From Paralvinella palmiformis (Eukaryota > Annelida > Polychaeta > Terebellida > Alvinellidae), in NCBI GenBank assembly GCA_025642065.1, contig JAODUP010000480.1, positions 1 through 64,000 on the forward strand: a stretch of DNA of 64,000 bases. The letters are read 5' to 3'. The notes beneath the pieces are model-generated. The model saw nothing but the letters and a program-made list of their open reading frames with translations, searched no databases and was not told where the DNA came from. Shown piece after piece: positions 24,878 to 35,589 of this stretch; positions within the stretch are counted from its first letter, which is position 1, and every line of letters begins with the position of its first letter. Made by a program: the position numbers and the translations under genes.

Positions 24878-25065
24878 GATGACGATCGATGCATTACGGC
24901 CACTTTTGTGCAAATGGTAGGCTAAATGGGCCGAGCGACCTCCAAAGGTAATGAATCGAAGTCAAGGATGAAACACCGTTCACGTATACCCACGGCGAGA
25001 TTCGAACACCCGTAGTGGTGATCTGTGACCCAACACGCTACAGTTAGACCACGGAGGCGCCTCCA
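24878..25065 (-). mobile_element. SINE-A copy (tRNA-derived)
   Basis: Nearly full-length. On the minus strand the tRNA-like head begins at 25065 with GCCTCCGTGGTCTAAC, followed by a B box read as GTTCGAAT... near 25000-25010. The body ends with the GTGGCCGTAATGC word and a CATC-type tail. Confidence 0.85.
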
Positions 25066-25339
25066 TTATAGTAGAAGCTCGTTCTGTATGTGACTTGTGT
25101 CAATACCAACAAAGGTAAATCATTCGGTGATTTCCTGATGCTCCAGTACATCATTACAGATCAAACATAGAAAATATCGTGTAACAAATATTAAGGGTTT
25201 TATTAAAGGTATATAGTCGTCTCAACGGTTGAGTAAATGTGACGGATAAGATGGAGAGAGAGAGAGTAAATGCCTTTATCACGTTGAAACCATAAACGCA
25301 ATGATATTCCGATAAACTTAGATCTGCTAAGAAAATTTG

Positions 25340-26900
25340 GACTCAGAGCCGAACTTCCTTAATGGTAAACTTTGGAATATACAGATCTATCTATGGAAAA
25401 CGAAGCATATTAATTTTCGAGGGAATGAAGTGTTTCTATTCCACAAGGATAGAAGAATGTGGAAAAGATCAAACGAAACTCTTCAAATTAACTAAGAAGT
25501 TGATAGGAAGTAACACAATGACAATGAATTTGACAATGACAATGAATATATTTCCAATTTACAGATACACATATACATATTTACAGTTAATCATAATTCA
25601 AATAGTAAATTGCAGGGTCTAGGTAGCTATATAAGCTGTCTTCCCATAGACCCCAGGTTTGCTTGTTCCGTTGCAGCAGCCAGCCGTCGGTGTGTGAGAC
25701 GCGCAAGAGGGACACAGAAGAGGGACTCAGTAGGTCGAAACGTTCTTCGTTCATTTAAATTATTAATTTATACACACATTACATTATTTTGACTTGATTA
25801 GAGCAAGGTCAGCCGACTCGACTTTAGCATAAACAATTGTAAACAATGAATTGGTATAACAGCTTAAATAATGCATCACAAACAATGACATATAATGAAA
25901 ACACGAAGAAAACCACGAAAAAACAAACACACGCAGTCAGGCGCAGTCAAGCGCAGCTCAATTCAAACGAAGTGAATATCATAAAATGTACATCAGCAGC
26001 TGTAACTCTTTCATATTTTACCTCCACTGAAATAATGACGGACAAGTCCAGTAATAACCTGCAATATCTCCATGGATCCAGATATTATGTTTGGTGGAAA
26101 AATGCTTGAAATGGCTCGACCAGCTTCTCAAGTTGAGACCAAGGAGATAATTACAAAGTCTTCGAACAAGTCACATGGCTGGGATCCACTGCTCACTTGG
26201 CGTTTGTAAAACTTTGCTGGTCAACTTCTGCCACTGATAACAACCATTATCGATAGGTCAATTGGTGAGACATTGATGCCGTTGTGTTTGAAATAAGCCA
26301 CTTTAACCCCGCTGCTTAAGAAATCTGGGTTTGATAAGGAACTAGAAAGAATCTTCATCCTTTTCTAACCTTCCTTTCATCTCCATTTTTTCGAAACGGT
26401 AATAGCAAATCATATATAGGAACACTTAGAGCACAATAGCCACAGTAATAGTTATCAGTCTGCTTATCGTAGTAGAGGTGATTCACCAGAAACAATTATC
26501 TTGAAGATGCACAGTAATATTACTGATGCTCTTGAAGAAGAATCCATGACTGCAGTTGCAAATATGCTTGATTTATCCGCAGCTTTTGGTGTAATCGATT
26601 GTCTGATACTACAAAGCGTTTCGAACTTTCGTTTGGCACCAAAGAAAAGATCTTAATTTGGGTAAAGTCGTTCTTTGCCGACATAACTCAGTTTTAGTGA
26701 CGGATAAAACATCACCATGTATAGGTTTCCACTTTGGTACACTATCGGGATCTGTTTTAAGAGTAAAATAAACCTGTATGTATTACAAATGAATTGCTGA
26801 AAGGATTAAATGACATAATATTTAATATTATTTTTATGCCGATGACACGCAAGCGTACTTAGCTTTAAAGCCATGCGATAAATGTTCATAATAATGTTAC
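25340..26900 (+). mobile_element. L2-like LINE relic (linker and reverse transcriptase)
   Basis: The linker YSTRIEECGKDQTKLFKLTKKLIG (about 25435-25510) and, from 26105, RT motifs EMARPASQVE, SSNKSHGWDPL, ATLTPLLKKSGFDKE, SAYRSRGDSPETIILK and LDLSAAF. A worn YADDTQ box lies near 26835. The block 25520-26090 between linker and RT does not match the expected protein and contains an inserted piece with RNVLRSF near 25735. The element is dead. Confidence 0.8.
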
Positions 26901-27064
26901 ATCTAGTTCAGTAGATAATTACAACTGCATGGAGTAGGAGGATACGTTAAAGGCTGATCACTAATGAGGTACCTGACCAAAGGAACTAACTCTCACAAAA
27001 ACTGGTAAGAGCCGAATTTGAATCAATAATGTTGATCTTTGCGACGCAGCCCTTATCACTGTGA

Positions 27065-27069
<5 letters not shown>

Positions 27070-27125
<56 letters not shown>

Positions 27126-27259
27126 ATATATATGATGATGATGGCTAATTTACGGCCACTTTTGTGCACATGGTACGTTAAATGGGCCGATCGACCTGCA
27201 AAGATAATGAGGTGAAGTCAAAGATGAAACAACCTTCAGATATGCCCACTCCTCTGCAA

Positions 27260-27335
<76 letters not shown>
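27070..27335. repeat. Two AT microsatellites flanking a SINE-A piece
   Basis: (AT)n at 27070-27133 and 27261-27335. Between them, 27133-27260 is the 3' two-thirds of a minus-strand SINE-A (GGCCACTTTTGTGCACATGG and GATGAAACAACC words) lacking the tRNA head. Confidence 0.9.
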
Positions 27336-29084
27336 AACAGATTTCTTGATGTTAAATATAGACCTAATTCCGCACCCAGAGCTGACATGGTAATCTTTTC
27401 GAGTTGTCTTTTTGATATAATGGGCATTGTCAATAAAGAAAACAAACACCGTGTTATTATAGGCTATATGAATATTGACTTATTAAAATTTGAGACTCAT
27501 CCTAAGACAAGCTTTTATATAGTTACTTTATTCTGAAACGGGTTTCTACCGACAATTACACTAAACCTACGAGAATAACTTGCACATCTGCAAAACTGAT
27601 TGATCATATTTACATGAACAACAGAACAACAGCTGGAAATCAGGAATTATAATAACAGACCTAGCTGATAATTTTGGCATAATTTATATTTCTGTAGCAC
27701 AGAAAACCAAATATTTACAAAATTCGTTGAAGACAATGAGAAAGTTTTCGGACGTAAGCGTACATAGATCTAAGGAACGCTTGCAGCATATGAACTTCAC
27801 AAATGTGTTAGCAATGTTATGCCCAAATCAAACATATGTGAAATTCATTAAACTGTATAAACGCACATTTGAAATATTTCCCTCTTTGCGTATGTAAAAT
27901 TAACAATACAGTCTTAAAAAGGCAGGCATTGGTTACAACAGGTATTTTTATTTTATCCGAACATAAGCTAAACGTTTTGTCAAAAAGTTAAATAAACCTA
28001 CAGCCAACAACATTGTAGCACATAAAGAGTATTACAGCATGTTTAATAGATTTAAACGAGCAATAAAATATTATTATTTTCAAAAAGCCCCCGAGTAAAA
28101 TAAGCAAAATATACGAAAAACGTGGTTTATCCAAAGACAACTATGGGTAAACTGAATAATTAAACAAGATTCTAATAAATGGGACCTTAATTACTGACAT
28201 ATTTCCAATTGAGGAAGGTTTTAATAATTAAGTTTTTAAAATTGGCATTCAGACCTATCAAAACGTGCCTCAATCAAATAAACATTTTACAGATTATATG
28301 TCCAGACATAATATGCAGAGCATGTTTCTTGACCCAGTGGCGCCATCAGACGTTCTTTTAACTACCTGTAACTTGAAACCGAAACTAAGCCAGGGTTATG
28401 ATGGCATCTCCATAAAATTGTTAAAGGAAACTACTTCCCACATTTTGCGACCCATTACTCACACATTAAATAAATTATTTATTACCGGTATTGTTCCACA
28501 GGACCTGAAAATCGCGAAGGTTATTTACAAATCCTCTGACCTAAGTCTTCTGAAAAACCATAGACCAGTAAGCTTACTACCAGCCATTTCCAAATTATTG
28601 GAGAAAATTATGTACAAACGGTATTATCATTTTTGGAAGCCATTCTATTCAAGCACCAATACGACTTTCGCCCCAAGCATTCAACTATACACCGACTCAT
28701 TCAGCTACTAAATTATTGTGCCAAATCTAATAATAAGTCAAAACTTGAAATTAATCTGGCTATCTTTTATAATCTATCCAAAGCTTTTGATGTCATCAGC
28801 CATGAAATATTTTAAGATAAAATAAACACTTATGGAAATACGTGAAAATGCTAATGATTGGTTTAGAAGTTGCTTAGCAAATAAAAGTCAATTTGTAGAC
28901 ATTGAGGGTCATAGCTCCAGCCTTCTCAATATACAAGTTGGTGTCCCCCAGGACTCTATTCTCAGTCCTGTGTTATATGTCATTGATGTGAATGATATTC
29001 CAAATTCGTATAATGAAAATATATTGTCATTTGTTGATGACACCATACTATACATGTAGAACTCCAAATTAGAAACATTATTTC

Positions 29085-29190
29085 TCGATGATGATGATGA
29101 TGAGTGATTTTCTACAGCCGCTTCTCTGCACATAGTAGGCTGAATAGGTAGGCAATATTTCTGGAGGCAAATAAAACAGTTAACAAAGAG
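29085..29190 (-). mobile_element. SINE-A fragment inside LINE-A
   Basis: 3' part of a minus SINE-A with its GATGATGATG tail at 29090-29104. The tRNA head is missing. It splits the LINE-A RT just after the catalytic box. Confidence 0.65.
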
Positions 29191-29385
29191 TTCAATTAGT
29201 TTTGCGCAAAACAAAATCTCAAAATCCAACACAAACTAAATATATCGTTATTAGATCCCATCAACAGCTATGCAAGCTAAACGTTGCAATTAATAATAAT
29301 GTATTAAAAACAATAGGGAATGAATGCGGAGAAAAATCAGTAAAATTGTTGAACATCTTCATAGATGAGATTATTAGTTGAAAAT

Positions 29386-29695
29386 ATCAAGTCGTATGGT
29401 AATTGTGCGTTTAGTGTTGCAGCCTCCACTTTGTGGAATAGGTTGCCGGCAAATTTAGAAATGCGTCGTCTCTTGGAAATTTTAAGTCTCTTCTAAAAAC
29501 ACACCTATTTAAGGTCGCTTTCACAGAGAAATAATTATTATCTTTTAAATCATTACAGGGTTTTTCAGACATATTATTCGGGGTATTATTATATTACATA
29601 TTATTTGTACAGCGCCTTTGAATGGCTCCTGCTAGTAAGGGCGCTTTGTTAAATATACATTATTATAATTATTAGTATTATTATTATTCAAAACT
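29386..29695 (+). mobile_element. L2-B LINE 3' tail nested in LINE-A
   Basis: Reads SYGNCAFSVAASTLWNRLPANL then FKSLLKTHLFKVAFT, followed by a 3'UTR with GTACAGCGCCTTTGAATGGC and an ATT-repeat end. The same tail is at 34026-34230 (minus), 46076-46172 (plus) and 56340-56650 (plus). Confidence 0.85.
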
Positions 29696-29982
29696 ACAAA
29701 TATTTTGAAAATAACAGATCAATATTTACTTCAATCAACATTATTTGTATTTGACTTCATCACGAAAGCTAATTTTGCCAATCAATTGCCGCTGTATGAG
29801 AGTCCCAAAATATGGAACAAACGGTTTCATAAACTGCCTCAGAACATGTCTCGTTCAACAATCCAAAACGTTGTGATGGCAAATATTTTTAGTTCTTATC
29901 AAAGCCAAGTAACCCGCAACAACTCTTTTTGTCCACCAGATTGTTTTCCTCGAGCTAGTCAGGCTTTAGAAAAGTACACTTG

Positions 29983-30320
29983 ACGAGCCGTGATAGTGCA
30001 GTTAGTTAGAGCGAGGGACTCGAAGCCGAACGGTCGCGGGTTCGAGGCTCCGTGAGCTGCAATGCTGTGATGTGGCTACTGGTTCGTTCATCCAAACAAT
30101 GAGAACCTGACGGGACGCGATGACCAAGTGGCTGAGTAACGCTTTGCGCCTATAATGGCAGCGTGCGTTGTATGCTCCCTTGGCAGTTGAGATGTCTGGG
30201 GGGTGGAAACGCGTCGGCGTCAGGGATAATAATAGTGTAAAGCTCCCTTAGAGCGGCTATCTAGCTGAATAGGGCGCTATATAAATGCCACATATTATTA
30301 TGTATTATTATTATTATCCG
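29983..30320 (+). mobile_element. SINE-B (tRNA-derived, ATT-tailed)
   Basis: The head has an A-box-like TAGTGCAGTTAGTTAGAGCG (29994-30013) and a B box GCGGGTTCGAGGC (30037-30049), followed by a body of about 250 bases and a tail GGGCGCTATATAAAT...TATTATTATTATT at 30270-30318. The tail resembles the 3' ends of L2/CR1-type LINEs, the usual partners of such SINEs. The head is not a functional tRNA: no clean acceptor stem is visible. Confidence 0.8.
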
Positions 30321-30449
30321 GCCACCATTTCTTGCCTGCCCTGTTATTGTTTGTTATTTGTTTGTCGTTTTGATCGTGTTAAAACTATTAAGATTTATAT
30401 ACTAATATTTGTTTTCATTTTTTGATGTCTACGTTGCCGGCTGATGGCG
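30321..30449. other. No feature seen
   Basis: Short spacer. Confidence 0.4.
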
Positions 30450-31700
30450 ACAGACCCACACGTATACACACACGCACGCACACACACACGCACACATACA
30501 CAGGCGCGCTCGTGCGCACACCTACATATATACGCATACTCATAGAAGAACCACACTATTATTGGGCAGTGCGATTAGAGCTACATAGCTACACTGGTCC
30601 ACCAGTATATCACACCTGTTTCACAATTATATGTAGTATATATATATTATATTCTATCTACGTATCCTAAAACACACACGTTGACCTTGCCATACATCAG
30701 ACCTATTTCGATACATATTCCTGATTGGACTAATGTAAGAAAGTTATGTCGTTATTACAACATATTTTACTCTGTTAGATTTGCTATCTATAATATAAAA
30801 TCTGTATATTTATCTTCTTTTGTCGTCTGGCGAAACGACTTAGTAATGCATGCAATGCGGTTGGGTGTATCTATACTCCTTGGGGGGCGTTTGTTACTTC
30901 GGCAGACATCTCCATGGGGATTACGCCACCGGGAGAGTATTTCTCCTATATTGTGAGTAATAAGGTTACATTCGTATCGGAAATTTGTTAACTGGATAAC
31001 TATCATAATCCTGACGTGTCATTCGCTGTTTCGGATAACTGCCCGAATTCCGGTGATCTCGACTGTAGATCAAGTAGATTAAGCGGGTAGGCCCTTTAAT
31101 GTGATGAACGGAAAGGTATTAGGATTAGCTGTTAGATTTGAGTAAATTCTAGTAGTTTGAGACGATATTTCGTTCTAGTCCAGTAATAACCCATTGTGCA
31201 GTATTGCTACTTTGTTTTTAGCTAAATTAATTCACTGCTTTCATATGAAGAAGGTGTACGCCTTTTCAAATGTTAAACAAACTCTAAGGTTGGTTAGGGC
31301 GCCGAGAGCCTATAGAAGGCTTAACATCTCATTCAGGTTAGATAACAACTTGCGACAACAAACCAGTCTGACCTCTATCGATACAGTTCATATAAGTATG
31401 ATTTGTTTAGTTATTCGAACACAGAATAATGCTGAGGTCAGCATCTGTAGTGTCGAAATGTTTTAGGGATAGGTATCTTTTGGACAATAGAAAATTAATC
31501 TTGAATTTAAACTGTGGTCTTAAAATACTTATATTGTTTTATAGTAAGTCGCCATTGAACCATATGGACGTGTAGTATACTGCGAGCTATGGTATCAAAT
31601 TGTATTTGTTTGTACGTGCTTCAGCTTTTGTACAGCTTTTGTTCAGCATGCATGTAGGCGGTTCCCTGTCGGCATGACATATTTTTCACTTACCGTAAGT
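30450..31700. repeat. Duplicated block SDB, copy 2
   Basis: Partner of 17950-20260. The two parts 30670-31170 and 31320-31690 are nearly contiguous here, showing the state without the transposon-like insertion found in copy 1. CA-rich sequence lies at 30460-30510. Confidence 0.8.
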
Positions 31701-31739
31701 GGACTACCCTGATGAGTAGCACAGACACATGACTAGGTA

Positions 31740-31905
31740 TACGTATGTATTTATATTTTTATTTATGCATAGCTTTTTGGAGGTATATCTCTCAAAGGAA
31801 TTTTAGAGATGTTGATGGCATGAATATGTGTCACTATTTACATATGTATCCTAAAGCACACACACACACATACACACACACACATACACACACACACACA
31901 CACAT
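31740..31905 (+). repeat. R2 repeat fragment with CA array
   Basis: TTTGGAGGTATATCTCTCAA and TGTATCCTAAAGCACACAC recall the other R2 copies, followed by an imperfect CA array at 31858-31905. Just upstream, 31570-31740 matches the inverse of 35735-35920. Confidence 0.7.
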
Positions 31906-32164
31906 ATCCTAATGTCCTTTTTAGAATTGCGATTGCGGGTTACTGTGAATATATTTATCACCGTTTGGTATATTTTGCTTTCTTTAAGATTATTAAATTT
32001 TACATTAATCTTAATATTACCCAGCAGATGTACTTATGAGTATGGAAATCAGCTAATTAATTTGATGTTACCTCAGATAGATAATAGAAACACTGCATCT
32101 CATCTCAACGGTGGCATTGGACACAGCTCGTGTGGTTGGTGTGTTTTATATAACAACTTTAGTT
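31906..32164. other. No feature seen
   Basis: An 86-codon open frame lies here (31912-32172) but shows no known domain. Confidence 0.4.
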
Positions 32165-32300
32165 GCATATAAAATTCACCTTGGTTGTATGTGGGAATAT
32201 AATTATCTTTCCTATGTCCAGCTATGTCCAGTTTGTATTGTGGCATTCAAGAATAGCTTTAATCTGCTTGTCATGAAATAGCATTTCAGAATGTTATCAT
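32165..32300. repeat. R4 block, partial copy beside Ly6
   Basis: Shares CCAG.TATGTCCAGTTTGTA and GGCATTCAAGA with 8638-8690 and 40420-40470. It lies downstream of the minus-strand Ly6 gene. Confidence 0.7.
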
Positions 32301-32497
32301 TACAAATGAAAAACAATAAACAGACACAGCAAAACACAGTCAAGTGTATGAAGCAAAAATAAAATATTAAAAAACTTTCGACAGGACCCTTCTTATTTCC
32401 TAATTTTATTTGATATACAAAGGATTCTACTCAAAATTAGACAGATAATTTCATAACTAGTAATTAATTCTTATAACAGTAGAAATTATAAACCTTC

Positions 32498-32812
32498 TTA
32501 CACAAAAATAAGTCTCAAAGCCATCATCAGGCCGCTGCCAATCATCCACGGAGTCACGTTGGTACCTGAGTTGCAGAGATCAGTGGAACAACATCCATAT
32601 GTACACGAGATGCCGCCCTCGGTGTAACATGTATAGGTTGTAGTTGCAATGTCGAATAGATTGAAGTTTTGTGAGCCACACTCAGTACAGTTGTACAAGA
32701 TTACGACAGCATCCTGACTGTTCACGGAAGCCCCTGCATAGCACTTGATACCGTACACTGCCACGAAGGAGGTCAACATCAGAGAGGGAAGAAGAAGGTA
32801 TTTTGCTTCCAT
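32498..32812 (-). CDS. Ly6/uPAR-family three-finger protein, GPI-anchor type
   Basis: Predicts 104 residues. Residues 1-21 are a signal peptide (MEAKYLLL... to VYG). The mature part has eight cysteines at 24, 42, 45, 62, 70, 74, 75 and 80 and ends in CCSTDLCN, the Ly6 CCxxDxCN signature. The pattern lacks the second and third cysteines of ten-cysteine LU domains, leaving the four core disulfides. A hydrophobic tail from about residue 89 after NSG fits GPI anchoring at the cell surface, so a secreted or membrane-anchored binding or signalling role is likely; the ligand is unknown. The ATG at 32812 has A at -3 and G at +4, and the start aligns with the paralogue at 54575 and the pseudogene at 8380. 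A 3' splice site TTCTTTTAG| ends at 32861, so the coding exon has about 48 bases of 5'UTR and the coding sequence is uninterrupted. Confidence 0.88.
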   Translation of the reverse strand: MEAKYLLLPSLMLTSFVAVYGIKCYAGASVNSQDAVVILYNCTECGSQNFNLFDIATTTYTCYTEGGISCTYGCCSTDLCNSGTNVTPWMIGSGLMMALRLIFV

Positions 32813-32934
32813 GATCTCTGGTATTCTTATTGGTGTAACGCCTCTTTGAGAGTAACACCACTAAAAGAAGAAAACAGATTTGTTTATTAGATGAAGGATG
32901 ATCTAGGTCAAGCTATATGGTGGCTGATGCTTTA

Positions 32935-33095
32935 AGGTTGGCGCTCACTTTTTGTGCACAAGGTATAATTAACGGGCAAAGCGATCTCGAAAGGAAATGA
33001 AGAAAAGTGAAGGGTGAATCATCCATCAAATAAGCCCACGCCGAAATTTGAACTCTTGTGGTTGATATGTGTGGCTAAGCGTGTTACCAGTTATG
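32935..33095 (-). mobile_element. SINE-A copy in the Ly6 intron
   Basis: Degraded but recognisable (CACTTTTTGTGCACAAGGTA near 32950, GAAATTTGAACTCTTGTGG near 33045). Same position relative to the Ly6 exon as the copy at 8495-8632. Confidence 0.7.
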
Positions 33096-33119
33096 CCGTT
33101 CTTTAAGATCGCCTCTCTG

Positions 33120-34020
33120 ATAGGTATGGCATAACGGACACAGGAGTTACCTGGATCCACTCATTCTTAATAAACAGGTTTCAATCAATAAAAAAGAAGA
33201 TGTTTTTCAAAGACAGTGCGTTTGTTTTGCGGTGTTTCCCAAGGCTATGTTCTTGGACCGCTACTGTTTACTCTGTATATCACACCACTAAGCTCTCTTA
33301 TCTTATTCACGGCGACAAATTAGACGATCATTTATATGCAGTTGACACCCAAGTATACATATCTTTATCTACAGCAGACACTGCTCTTTCCCTTTAAAAA
33401 CCTAGTGACGGCTTCAGTGATATCTCTGGCTGGATGACAAACATTAGACTTAGGCTCAATGCGAACAAAACTAATTTCATCATTATATATATACACCCAG
33501 ATAACGCAGCAAACTTACTCGATTCTTCCCTATGCCGTTCTTAGTCGTGGCATTACACCATCAGACACTGTACCTTTACATTTGATAGCTATTTTAATTT
33601 CAGAAAGCATGTTTCTCTGACATGTCGCTCCTGCTTCTATCATATTCGTGATTGTCGCCGTATTCGTCGCTATATATATATCTTTTAGTCGCCAAAACCA
33701 TTGCTACATCACTCATTACTAGTAAGCTTGATTACTGCAACTCATTTCTTTATAACATAGCATCCAAGGATATTCTAAAACGTCAGTGTGTTCAGGACAG
33801 CTTAGCTAGGGTTGTCTCATGTTCTTCTCGGTTTTCCCATTCTTTCCCACTTCTGAAATCTCTCCACTGGCTCTCTGCTCAATTTCGCATAATTTTCAAA
33901 CACTGCACTATTGCCTATCAAACTCTTTCTCCTGGAGAACCTTCATATCTACATGTATTTTCCATGCTTTCTTTACAATCGAAGCCCAGAGACTTCTTTA
34001 TCCTTATTAAGTTTCCACTC
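33120..34020 (+). mobile_element. L2 LINE relic (RT end and C-terminus)
   Basis: Starts with a degraded W..SFL...QSV..... motif, then CG.PQGYV-like sequence near 33230, SLLIHGDKLDDHLYAVDTQVYISLSTAD near 33300-33370 (YADDTQ with A to V), a D.SGWMTN..LRLNANKTNFI segment, and a C-terminus VAKTIATSLITSKLDYCNS, QDSLARVVSCSSRFSHSF and LLKSLHWLSAQFRI at 33690-33900. It breaks off at about 34020, where an inverted L2-B tail begins. Confidence 0.9.
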
Positions 34021-34025
34021 CATCT

Positions 34026-34230
34026 GATCATTTATAAGAATAATAATAATAATAATAATAATATATGTAATAAAGCCCCTTACTAGCAGGAGCCATTCAA
34101 AGGCGCTGTACAAATACTATGTAATATACTAATACCCTAAAGAATATGTCTGCTAAAAAATCTAGAAGATATTTTAAAGGTAATTATTATTTAACTGTGA
34201 AAGCAACCTTAAACAGGTGTGTTTTTAGAA
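34026..34230 (-). mobile_element. L2-B LINE 3' tail, inverted
   Basis: AAT repeat (34030-34060), then the reverse of the GGCGCTTTGTTAAATA tail and of AGGAGCCATTCAAAGGCGCTGTAC (34088-34111). Inserted into or joined to the L2 copy at 33120-34020. A TTA array follows at 34240-34300. Confidence 0.8.
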
Positions 34231-34403
34231 CAAATTTAAAATTATTATTATTATTATTATTATTATGATTATTATTATTATTATGATTATTATTATTAGC
34301 AGTAATAATAGTAGTGGTAGTAGCAGTAGTATCCTACTGGGCCGTCTCTATTATGGTGACTGAAAAAGACTGATAGACAGACATATATACCGGCACACCG
34401 ATA

Positions 34404-34902
34404 CTCACTCACTCACTCACTCACTCACTCACTCACTCACTCACTCACTCACTCACTCACTCACTCACTCACTCACTCACTCACTCACTCACTCACTCAC
34501 TCACTCACTCACTCACTCACTCACTCACTCACTCACTCACTCACTCACTCACTCACTCACTCACTCACTCACTCACTCACTCACTCACTCACTCACTCAC
34601 TCACTCACTCACTCACTCACTCACTCACTCACTCACTCACTCACTCACTCACTCACTCACTCACTCACTCACTCACTCACTCACTCACTCACTCACTCAC
34701 TCTCACTCACTCACTCACTCACTCACTCACTCACTCACTCACTCACTCACCACTCACCACTCACTCACTCACTCACTCACCCACTCACTCACTCACTCAC
34801 TCACTCACTCACTCACTCACTCACTCACTCACTGATTGACCCACTCACCCACTCACTCACTCACCACCCACTCACTTAGTCACTCACTCACTTGCTCACT
34901 TA
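34404..34902. repeat. Long TCAC tetranucleotide array
   Basis: Almost perfect (CACT)n over roughly 330 bases (34404-34735), then interrupted to about 34902. The partner block at 9260-9425 has only a short imperfect version, so this array expanded after the duplication. Confidence 0.97.
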
Positions 34903-34908
34903 TTCCAG

Positions 34909-35093
34909 GCGCCTCTGTGGTGTAACTGGTTTTGCGTTTGCCCACATATCTCAACGAGCTTATTTCAAATTTCGGCGTTAGCATGTCTGGGGGGTGTTTC
35001 ATCTTTGACTTCGTCTCATTACCAAATTTCGAGATCGATCTACCCATTTAGCATCCCATTGTGCATGAAATTGGCCGTAAAAATCAAACATTT
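34909..35093 (+). mobile_element. SINE-A copy
   Basis: Plus-strand copy starting GGCGCCTCTGTGGTGTAAC, with a body that includes GTTTCATCTTTGACTTCGTC near 34998 and an end GGCCGTAAAAATCAAACATT. The B box is worn. It is embedded in TCAC repeat. Confidence 0.8.
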
Positions 35094-35204
35094 ACTCACT
35101 CACTCTTCCATATACAGCCACGTTAGACCCCTCGGTATCGCACTATAGCGCAACCCTCATTTACTAAATAATCATATCAAGTTCAGCGTCAACAACAGAC
35201 TTAC

Positions 35205-35410
35205 CTTCTCAGTAACAAAGTCGTAGATCAATGATATCTAATAGACAGATGTCGCCTATGTCATATCTGAACGAAACCAGCAAAATCATCGCCTTATAAA
35301 GGTGTTCGTGTTTATCCGTTGCTATTTATGAAAATGACGCTAAACCGCACGTGATTCGTAGTTAGGTCTAATGATTCACGTCAGTTTCTAAATATGGCAT
35401 GTAAACAAAC
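35205..35410 (-). promoter_or_regulatory. Inferred Ly6 promoter and non-coding exon 1
   Basis: Read on the minus strand: E-box CACGTG (35348-35353) close to GCGTCATTTT, a TATA box TTTATAAG (35293-35300), then about 90 bases to the donor AAG|GTAAGT (last exon base 35205). With a start about 25-30 bases after the TATA box, exon 1 would be some 60-65 bases. The TATA to E-box spacing and the donor are preserved in the 9515-9700 copy, which supports function in the past. No start codon is expected here; translation starts at 32812. The assignment to the Ly6 gene is an inference from order, strand and splice compatibility. Confidence 0.5.
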
Positions 35411-35524
35411 TTTAAATTAATTTGTTTTGTCAAGAGGCTAAGGTCCATCTAAATGGTCACAAATAGGTTTTAACCCCGAAAAGAACCTAATTCTATTTGA
35501 ATCGATTTCAAAGAACATGTGACG

Positions 35525-35525
<1 letters not shown>

Positions 35526-35563
<38 letters not shown>

Positions 35564-35588
35564 TGTGTGTGTGTGTGCGTGTGTGTGT
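35526..35588. repeat. AT then GT microsatellite
   Basis: (AT)n at 35526-35560 and (GT)n with GC steps to 35588. Partner of 9828-9906. Confidence 0.95.
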
Positions 35589-35589
35589 T

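Larger units (their letters stand above)
27340..29985 (+). mobile_element. LINE-A retrotransposon, nearly complete but nested and dead
   Basis: In order: endonuclease end (MNIDLLKFETHPKTS near 27468, then FLPTITLN), RT start at 28265-28710 (DPVAPSDVL, LKPKLSQGYDGISIKLLK, HRPVSLLPAISKLLEKIMY), HQYDFRPKHSTIH and LSKAFDVISHE after a +1 shift near 28650, WFRSCLANKSQFV, GVPQDSILSPVLYVIDVNDI and FVDDTILYM (about 28900-29057). SINE-A interrupts at 29085-29190, after which the thumb continues. An L2-B 3' tail interrupts at 29386-29695. The C-terminus (LPLYESPKIWNK, ending C-P-P-D-C) resumes at 29700-29985. Stops and shifts make it inactive. Confidence 0.88.
32861..35204 (-). other. Inferred 5'UTR intron of the Ly6 gene
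   Basis: Donor AAG|GTAAGT with intron start at 35204 and acceptor TTTTAG ending at 32861, both kept in the duplicated copy (9514 and 8424). The intron is about 2.3 kb, swollen by SINE-A, an L2 LINE, an L2-B tail and the TCAC array. Inferred from conserved splice signals; no transcript evidence. Confidence 0.5.

Noticed and set aside
25600..25795. Penelope-like element 3' end suggested by the RNVLRSF frame and CGAAACGTTC word
   Set aside because: Only a short word-level resemblance; no GIY-YIG or RT motif was found nearby, so it is not annotated as such.
29983..30065. Functional tRNA gene
   Set aside because: A and B boxes are present, but there is no clean cloverleaf and the sequence continues into a SINE body with an ATT tail.
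18280..30956. A conserved protein suggested by similar open frames at 18280-18648 and 30681-30956
   Set aside because: The frames are similar because the DNA is duplicated. Amino-acid changes are common, the frames end differently and no domain is seen.
34404..34902. Possible CRISPR-like or regularly spaced repeat array
   Set aside because: The unit is a plain tetranucleotide without unique spacers, and the DNA is animal nuclear sequence.
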